Below are positions 57,470 through 64,000 of a stretch of 64,000 bases of DNA, piece by piece. The DNA is from Saccopteryx bilineata. Lineage: Eukaryota > Chordata > Mammalia > Chiroptera > Emballonuridae. The DNA is taken from contig NC_089493.1 in NCBI RefSeq assembly GCF_036850765.1, forward strand, positions 168,256,140 through 168,320,139. The letters run 5' to 3'. The notes under the pieces were generated by a model. The model made no database searches. It was not told the origin of the DNA and saw only the letters and a list, made by a program, of their open reading frames with translations. A program made the translations under genes and the position numbers. How positions within the stretch are numbered: the stretch's first letter is position 1; each line of letters opens with the position of its first letter.

Positions 57470-57870
57470 GTGACACTGCAAGGGAATGTGTAGGGTGAGG
57501 GGGCAGTAACTAGGTAGACAGGGTCAGAGAACACTGCCCGCAGAGAGAACACCTCATGCTGGTCTTTGTGGCTGGAGGAGTCCCGGCACATTCCAGCATC
57601 CGAGTCTGCCAATGGGCTGGAGCTCGGAGGGAGCGGGGTGTACAGATGAAGTAGGTTCCGTGCACCGTGGCCAGACTTGTTACTTTGATATGAAAGGGAA
57701 GAATTATAATTGGGGAGGATATGGAAGGGGCGGTGACAAGATCAGATCTGCTTTTTGTAAAGGTCATCTTGGGTAGCTGAGTGACAAATGGTCTAGAGGG
57801 GAGCTGGGAGGAAGTGGGGAGGCTGTTAGGAGTCCAGGCCAGAGATGGTGCTGGCCTGGCCTCGGTGCTG
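57470..57870 (-). repeat. L2 LINE fragment, antisense
   Basis: 'ggtgacaagatcagatctgc' and 'ggctgttaggagtccaggcc' are reverse L2 ORF2 landmarks. Confidence 0.7.
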
Positions 57871-59650
57871 CAGCAGGAATGAGGTCTTTCTCAAGACATT
57901 GGTTTGAGGAAAGGAGAAAGTTAATGGGGGTGGGCAGGCAAATCCTAGGTGTGGCCGTGCCCAGGCCTGGCTCCTTAGTCTGTGTGACCCTTGTTCATAA
58001 AGAGAGAGATGTAAAGGTATTCAAGTGGGAAGCTTTTTCTTGTCCTTTCACGATCTCTGTCCACTGTGATGCTCTTCATTTGCTATTTAATCTTCTAAAT
58101 AAAGAAAAATTAAAACTTTAAAGTATTAGTGTGATTTTTATTGTTTATCTTTATATCGGCAATGCCAGTTTCAAATGTAAGTATAAGGTCAGATAACTTA
58201 CGTGGAATCACTGAAATTACACAAGTCATATCACATAGCTCATATGCATGTTAATTCTGTTCTTACCAAAACAGTGGAAGCACTGCACAGAGCAAAGCAA
58301 CTAACTTGTTTTTATCGCAGTTAAAAGATAGCTGAAGAAGCCTGTTTTCAGCTTACTGAAGAATAAGGAAGAGGGACTGTGGGTTGCTTGATTGTTAAGC
58401 TGTTCTCTGACTTCATGGCCAGCATAAGGCTTATCCAGAGAAATAACGTGAGTAGGAAAGGCTCTGAGAGGGTGCCTTGACCTTCATGTTTCTTAAAACA
58501 AAATTGCCTTCTTTTTGTTTTGCATTTGACCAGTTCTGGTTCAAATGAAAAGTGTGGCCTCTCCGGGCCATCAGTGTTAGCTTGTACTGTAGACCTAACA
58601 CACTTACGTTGTACTCACTTTAGTCTTGCTCAACTCTTGCACATTGTGTGTCCTCCAGTGTCCTGTGCTCATGGGGCGTTTCAATCACCATATGTACCTG
58701 GAGCCATCAAGCACCCTGGTGGGCATGCATAACACTGTTGTAGATCTATGTGTGCTCCACTGCCCCACTGTACTTCACTTGCAAAACACAAGTTCAAAGA
58801 TAAAGTTTTAAAGAATTTCAAGATAGTGACAGGATAACATTAAAGTTATCTGACTCTTCTGAGTGCAGGCCCCGTGTTGCATGCCTGGGAAATGGCCTGC
58901 CTATGCCTCAGTACTCCTTGTCTCTCAGTGGCCCGCTGGGCTTGTCCTAGCTTCAGTGGAGTCGGTGGCAGGCTTTCTCTTTACAGGGTCAGAGAAGCAC
59001 CTGTATTGGCAGCTCCCGCCCAGGCCTGTGGGCTAAAACTGCTTGGCTCCCCAGGTACTGAAGGAGTTGTGGCTTCCTTGGGAAGCCTGGCTTCTGGTTG
59101 GTTTTTGGGCAGTCAGCACCAGCACCATTCATAAGCTCTGGGAGCCATGGGTGGAGTCTGTACAAATCAGGCCCTACACAGAGCTGCCTTTCTAGTTGAT
59201 TGTGTGGGCTTCAGAGCTTGAGACGTTTTTTGGTAAAAGGCTCAGGGTTCTGAATTTTTGAGTTTTAAGTTGAATTGTGGTGTTTCCTCCTCCCCCCCTT
59301 GTCACCTAGGTTTCTTTTGCTGTGAGCATGAATTGCCTGCTTGTACATTTGTGAACTTGTTAGGAATGAGAATTTCTGGCCTATTCCTTGGGAGTTCTAC
59401 CTCTGTCATCTACAGAGGTTCCATTGTTGGTACTTAGTGCTGGGTGTTCTGAGGGTCTTGGGAATAGCAGTTCTTAAACTTCAGCATGCGTTCTTCTGCC
59501 TCAGGTGGCTGGCGTGGGCTCCCTGGGAGAATCTGTCACAAGTGGTGCTCAACCATATTTTCAGAAACACTCAATCTTCAGCCTCTCAAATTCTGTGATG
59601 GTGTGTGTGAGGGGGCACTCTGGGAGCTAGTTGAAACATGATTTCTTAAT
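57871..59650. other. Repeat-poor unique stretch
   Basis: No confident repeat or exon. AATAAA at 58096 sits in an AT-rich context, but nothing upstream looks like a terminal exon. Confidence 0.45.
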
Positions 59651-60547
59651 TGGTTGGCGGCCAAAATTTGGGAGGAGACAGTGTTGGGTAAGGAGGACTT
59701 AATGGCTAGGAAGCTGTGGGGAGGACGAATGTTGCCCTCCTGGGCCCCTGCTTGGTCCCAGCAGCACAGCCTCCCTTGAGATGTGTCAGGGACTGGCTCA
59801 TTATGAGGCAGGTTAGTTAGAAGCTAGGAAAATTCCTTGGCAAGTAGAATGGGAAAACTGAGACATCTGGACAAACTGGCTGAACAATTTACAGCCAGAT
59901 ACAGAATGTACCTCCCTAGAGATAACATCTAGGCCCAAGTTGTATTTTAGCTGCCGGCCCAGGTGGGCAATGCTAGGACCAACTACAATGACTAATGACC
60001 CCTTGCCCTGGGGCTAACCACTATGAATATTCTATTGAAATCCTCCCCCAAACTCCTTGTCTTTAAACCCCTCTAAACAAAGGACCCAGCACAACAGGAG
60101 CATGCCTGCCCCATCCCCTTTATTACCCCCTACTTTCTCCATTCCTTCCCCCTCTTCCTTCCCCTTCCCTTCCCTCTTCTTTCCCCACAGGTGTATCTCC
60201 TCAACTCTAAGGGCCTTTACTTGGAACCAGGGAGCCGTGGGCAGTGCAGCGCATCCTGGGCTAACCCCCTGAGTTCTTTTCCAAGACCCCCCTTCTCCAC
60301 TCATTTCTTTCCCAGAAGGTTTCTAGAGAGTCAAGGCAGCCCTGCCTGGGCTCTCTCAAGTTGCTCCTTCTATTCTAGGTGGTTCCTAGGCCCTTCCTTG
60401 TTTCATTGTCCTCAGCTTTAATAAACATACTCTCTAAATCACCTGGACTCCTGTTGTGAAATTTTTCCCGCACAAAAGTCAACAACTCTCAGATTACTGC
60501 TGGCCCTAAGGCATAACCGGATGGCCAGGTTCCCTGTCCGGTAACAA
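59651..60547 (+). mobile_element. Probable solo retroviral LTR (ERV)
   Basis: About 900 bp with LTR-like layout: GC-balanced U3, a pyrimidine tract, a polyadenylation signal (TTTAATAAACATA at about 60418-60430), and a U5-like end 'ttccctgtccggtaaca'. AATT occurs at both edges (59648-59651, 60547-60550), so the exact TG/CA ends are off by a base. No primer-binding site, gag, pol or env follows, so it is non-coding. Family not identified. Confidence 0.55.
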
Positions 60548-60843
60548 TTACACAGAGGGTAGAAGAAAGTAAAGTGAATTTCTGAGAATGTATGAGGTGT
60601 GGCTCTGCTCAAAATTACTAGACACTTTTTTTTCTTCTTCAGTAAATGTTATTCCAGGGGTAGAAGGGCGGGTTTTCCTTTTTTAATTGAATTTATTCTG
60701 GTGCTGAGGAGCAGCTGCCTTGCTTCCTGTGCCATCAGTGGGGAGGAGTGTCTGAGCGGTGCCCAGGGACCAGGTTGATTCCATTTAGATCATAATTAGA
60801 TCATAAAAATGGTGGGAGGTCAGCAGGGTGGGAGGGGGGTTAA

Positions 60844-61098
60844 CCCTTTGAGCAGTTCGAACGTTCAAGTACGTCCTCATGCCTCCTGACCATCCAGAGT
60901 ACCATCGATTTATTTTAAAAATATGTAAAGCAACATTAAAAAAAAGGCAAATGTATGTTCTTCTTGTTTCTATAAATTGGTTATCAAAACAAACATGATT
61001 TTAAGTTAAAACTGTAACTGTAACTAATTTCATTTTTCGAAAAAAAACCCTCACTCGCGGGGGTCAGCGAGCATGAAAAAAACTCACTACTCAAAGGG
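60844..61098. mobile_element. Non-autonomous piggyBac MITE
   Basis: 255 bp flanked on both sides by TTAA (60840-60843, 61099-61102), the piggyBac target. Ends CCCTTTGAGCAGT and, inverted, CCCTTTGAGTAGTGAG. AT-rich interior with no coding frame. The intact ends suggest relatively recent movement by a trans-acting transposase. Confidence 0.92.
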
Positions 61099-61841
61099 TT
61101 AAGGTGGGTGGGAGGAGGCCGGGTTGCTTGGCTGTCCTCTCATCTTTACACAGAAATAAATCAGTGTCTGTGACATTTAATTTATTATATTATTGGGCAC
61201 AACTACAGTGGTACCTTGAGATACTAGTTTAATTCGTTCTGTAACCGAGCTTGTAAGTCAGTCAACTCATATATCAAACAAATTTTTCCCATTTAAATAA
61301 CTGAAATAGATTTAATCCGTTCCATAGATTTAATCTGTTCCAGCCCTGTGAAACATCCCCAAACCATCCTAAATTATGAAAAGAGACATGTTTTTAATTA
61401 AGAAATACACATGTATACTTTACCAATGCATAACAAAATATATGAAATAAAGGAAAACAGTGTTATTTAGTACTGTATTCTTTCCTGGGAGACAGACGAG
61501 TGCGGCTAACGGAGGTGAATGGCGGAGAGGGAGGGAGGGAGAAAGGGATGCAGGCACTGTAGACATGTAAACTAAAACTGCACTTTCTTACCACTAAATG
61601 TAAACTAAAACTGTATTTTCTTTACTTTAAACAAAACTAAAACTACACTTTCTTTACTTAAAATGAAACCACAAAAACTCAATTGTAAAAAAATGTACTT
61701 TCTTAACTTTAAACTTAACCTAAGCTTAACATTACTTATTTTTCATTTAATTATCACCTGTTTTTGCCTTTTTGGCTGCACTTTCGGCACTTTCACTTGC
61801 AGGACTTTTGAATAAAAATCTATCCAAAGATGTTTGCTTTT

Positions 61842-62240
61842 GGCCCTGGCCGGTTGGCTCAGTGGTAGAGTGTCGGCCTGGCGTGCAGGGGTCCCGGGTT
61901 CGATTCCCGGCCAGGGCACACAGGAGAAGCGCCCATCTGCTTCTCCACCCTTCCCCCTCTCCTTCCTCTCTGTCTCTCTCTTCCCCTCCCGCAGCCAAGG
62001 CTCCATTGGAGCAAAGATGGCCCGGGCGCTGGGGGATGGCTCCTTGGCCTCTGCCCCAGGCGCTAGAGTGGCTCTGGTCGCAGCAGAGCGACGCCCCGGA
62101 GGGGCAGAGCATCGCCCCCTGGTGGGCAGAGCGTCGCCCCCTGGTGGGCGTGCCAGGTGGATCCCAGTCGGGCGCATGCGGGAGTCTGTCTGACTGTCTC
62201 TCCCCGTTTCCAGTTTCAGAAAAATACAAAAAAAAAAAAA
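61842..62240 (+). mobile_element. Young type A SINE, sense, with doubled 22-bp module
   Basis: Begins GGCCCTGGCCGGTTGGCTCA; B box GGGTTCGATTCCCGG. Flanked by AAAGATGTTTGC (61826-61837 and 62241-62252). CpGs largely intact. Inserted in the Tigger element, hence younger. Confidence 0.94.
62112..62147 (-). promoter_or_regulatory. Two tandem CTCF-like core motifs in SINE
   Basis: CCACCAGGGGGCG on the minus strand at 62113-62125 and 62135-62147, with the same 22 bp spacing as at 18845/18867. Confidence 0.6.
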
Positions 62241-62441
62241 AAAGATGTTTGCCTGCCTTTTAAAATGTTACGTAAATGTGACAAACAAGTGTCATTAGAA
62301 AGTGCTGAAGCACGACCAGTTGATTCCGACTTGTATCTCGGAATTTCGCTCAGATCTCGAACAAAAATATGGACCAAGTCGCAGCTCGTATCTTAAGAAA
62401 ATTCGTATGTTGGTCTGCTCGTATCTCAAGGTACCACTGTA

Positions 62442-62640
62442 TATATTATTAATACCCATTGTTTATTGAGTGCTTGCTGCAGCCAGGCCCTATTCTAAGC
62501 ATTTCCCAAGGGGTCACCTTTTTTTTCTCACAGAAATCTCTGGAGGCAAATGTCATTTTCCCCCTCCATTTTGGTGCAGATGGAAGTGAGTACAGGCTGA
62601 GTTGGGATTCTGAACCCTGTGAGTTCGTTCCCAAAGCCCC
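62442..62640 (-). repeat. MIR SINE, antisense
   Basis: 'attgtttattgagtgcttgc', 'ccctattctaagcatttccc' and 'gagttgggattctgaaccct'. Confidence 0.8.
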
Positions 62641-62980
62641 AGCACTCAGCCACGATTCTCGGCTCATTTGCTCGGTGGAAAGCCTCTGCTTACTCCCCAT
62701 GCCTTGTCTTGCCTGCCACCCTCAGAATTATCTTACCTGCTGTTGAGAACAGCAGAGATGTATCTGATTTTCTGTATTATCTTCAGGTTCTGCTGTCTGT
62801 GACTTTCTGAGTTAATAACAGTTGAGTGCAAATTAGTTTGGTCCTTTGAGCTGGGTTTTTGATTTGTTGTTTTTCTTTTTATCTTTTGCTAGAAAAGATT
62901 CAGGGGTTATAGGGAGATGACAAGCCTTGGCCTCCCTTTTTCTACTTTTCAAGTGAGGTTCTTGTTTGAGTTGTTTAGAG
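62641..62980. other. Unique sequence
   Basis: Nothing recognised. Confidence 0.45.
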
Positions 62981-63258
62981 CAGTGGTCCCCAACCTCCGG
63001 GCCGCGGACCGGTACCAGTACCGGGCCGCAGAGAAAGAATAAATAACTTACATTATTTCTGTTTTATTTACATTTAAGTCTGAATGATGTTTTATTTTTA
63101 AAAAATGACCAGATTCCCTCTGTTACATCCGTCTAAGACTCACTCTTGACGCTGTCTCGGTCACGTGATACATTTATCCGTCCCACCCTAAAGGCTGGTG
63201 TGAAAATATTTCCTGACATTAAACCGGTCTGTGACCCAAAAAAGGTTGGGGGCCCCTG
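62981..63258. mobile_element. Non-autonomous hAT transposon, third family
   Basis: 278 bp. Left end CAGTGGTCCCCAACCTCCGG, right end 'aaaggttgggggcccctg'. The subterminal 'gcggaccggtacc' pairs with 'aaaccggtctgtgaccc'. No 8 bp duplication is visible (flanks GTTTAGAG and AGCAAATA). Confidence 0.85.
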
Positions 63259-64000
63259 AGCAAATACGATTGTGAGGCGGGAGGAGGCAGGCCTGTAGGT
63301 GTGGGAAGAAGGTAAGTTATAGATGCTGGTTTTCCTTTCACAATCCCAACTCTAAACTCTTCCTTTCACAATTCTAAAGACCTTGGAACAGAAGGTCCTG
63401 CACCTGGGTGACACGTTGAGACAGTAATTTGGCTTGGGAACCCATCATCAACCCTAATTTACTGTTTTGCTATTCTCTCTCTCTTTTTTTTTTTTTTCAT
63501 TGAAAAGCTTTCCTATTAGTTTGGTAAATCCTGAAGTCTTGCCTGAAGCGGTAGTGTTTGCTTTCCTTTCATTATATGTATGGAGAAAGGCACGGAAAGA
63601 GAAAGAAATGCCAGTTGCTCAGGAACTCCCTGGAAGAAGTGGTGGCACCCAGGTCTGTACCTGTTTAAAGCATGTTCTGGATTTCTGTCTGATGCATGGG
63701 CCCTGTCTGTGTGGACCTGGGACAGCCACAGCCGACCTGCTCCAGTCCCGCGTCTACTCAGTTTTTCTGGCTCCTTGTCCCTTCTTCGTTTTATCGGCAA
63801 GGCCTTTCTTTTGCTTATAAACCTCTTCCAAGGTCTGGCTTTCACTCTAAGTTTACCACCATAAATTTTGAGGTGGTACACGTCACCCACTTAATCTAAT
63901 TGGGCCAGCATATCATTGTGAAGATCATTTTATTTGGAGGGTATTAGTTGCTATGGTTACTTGCTGAGACTAACAGAGTCTGTGTTCTCTCAATTAGATT
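63259..64000. other. Unique sequence to window edge
   Basis: No repeat recognised beyond a CT/T run at 63475-63498. Opposite-strand frames at 63467-63890 overlap and have no domain. An X-box-like word is at 63947-63960 (see findings). Confidence 0.45.

Larger units (their letters stand above)
61747..62330 (-). pseudogene. Transposase C-terminal tail remnant in the Tigger derivative
   Basis: Reading the minus strand across the SINE gap (about 61838-62240), one frame stays open from near 62330 to the stop at 61747-61749. The tail has QTSLDRFL followed by a Ser/Glu-Ala stretch and the basic AAKKAKT. QxxLxxF(L) resembles the PCNA-interacting (PIP) box; the Drosophila pogo transposase is known to bind PCNA through its C-terminal region. 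DNA-binding and DDE catalytic domains are missing, so it is not functional. Assignment as transposase tail is inferred from position, frame and motif. Confidence 0.6.
61206..62439 (-). mobile_element. Tigger/pogo-like transposon deletion derivative, split by a SINE
   Basis: Left end CAGTGGTACCTTGAGATACT and right end (inverted) CAGTGGTACCTTGAGATACG, flanked by TA on both sides (61204-61205, 62440-62441), the Tc1/mariner-superfamily target. Without the SINE it is about 820 bp. It keeps only the end of a transposase on the minus strand, so it is internally deleted. Confidence 0.9.

Noticed and set aside
59651..60547. Full endogenous provirus
   Set aside because: No second LTR, primer-binding site or gag/pol/env-like frame within reach; only a solo LTR can be supported.
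61743..62263. Open frames of 144-163 codons around the SINE
   Set aside because: They are translations of a type A SINE; the same peptides recur at every young copy (600-1035, 11493-11839, 18566-18917, 31488-32068).

Overview
The window is non-coding mammalian DNA, and its repeats point to a bat (Chiroptera). I found no protein-coding exon, tRNA, rRNA or CRISPR array that I can support. The case for a bat is a combination: many tRNA-derived SINEs of the 'CCTGGCCGGTTGGCTCAG' and 'GCCTGACCAGGTGGTGG' types (close to the Rhin-1/VES class), plus fairly young DNA transposons of several superfamilies (hAT, piggyBac, Tigger/pogo) with intact target-site duplications. Most mammals lost such DNA transposon activity long ago. 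The exact lineage (horseshoe or leaf-nosed bat, or another family) is inference.

Layout. 0-13 kb: an old antisense L1, a hAT element split by a young SINE, several SINEs, an expanded L2-tail microsatellite, a MaLR LTR split by a VES SINE, and a tail-to-tail L2 pair. 13-30 kb: mostly unique sequence with MIR, MER5-like and MaLR fragments, a His-codon trinucleotide array and a 204 bp palindromic hAT MITE. 30-48 kb: SINEs, a 5'-truncated L1 with the ORF2 C-terminal remnant, another hAT element and many MIR/L2 fragments. 48-64 kb: a degraded Tigger element, an 0.8 kb pyrimidine minisatellite, an LTR carrying a nested hAT, and a 3.6 kb cluster holding a probable solo retroviral LTR, a piggyBac MITE, a Tigger deletion derivative split by a SINE, and another hAT.

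Nested insertions give relative ages. MIR, L2, MaLR and L1M form the old layer. hAT, Tigger and L1 insertions interrupt or overlie parts of it, and the young SINE subfamily interrupts hAT and Tigger. The most notable signals are: (1) the young SINE subfamily carries a near-consensus CTCF core motif, tandemly doubled in some copies; (2) the Tigger derivative keeps a transposase C-terminal tail with a PIP-box-like (PCNA-binding) motif; (3) the palindromic hAT MITE and the piggyBac MITE have perfect target-site duplications. Several low-repeat AT-rich stretches could be conserved regulatory DNA, but this cannot be tested from one sequence. Subfamily names come from memory of consensus sequences, not from a search.
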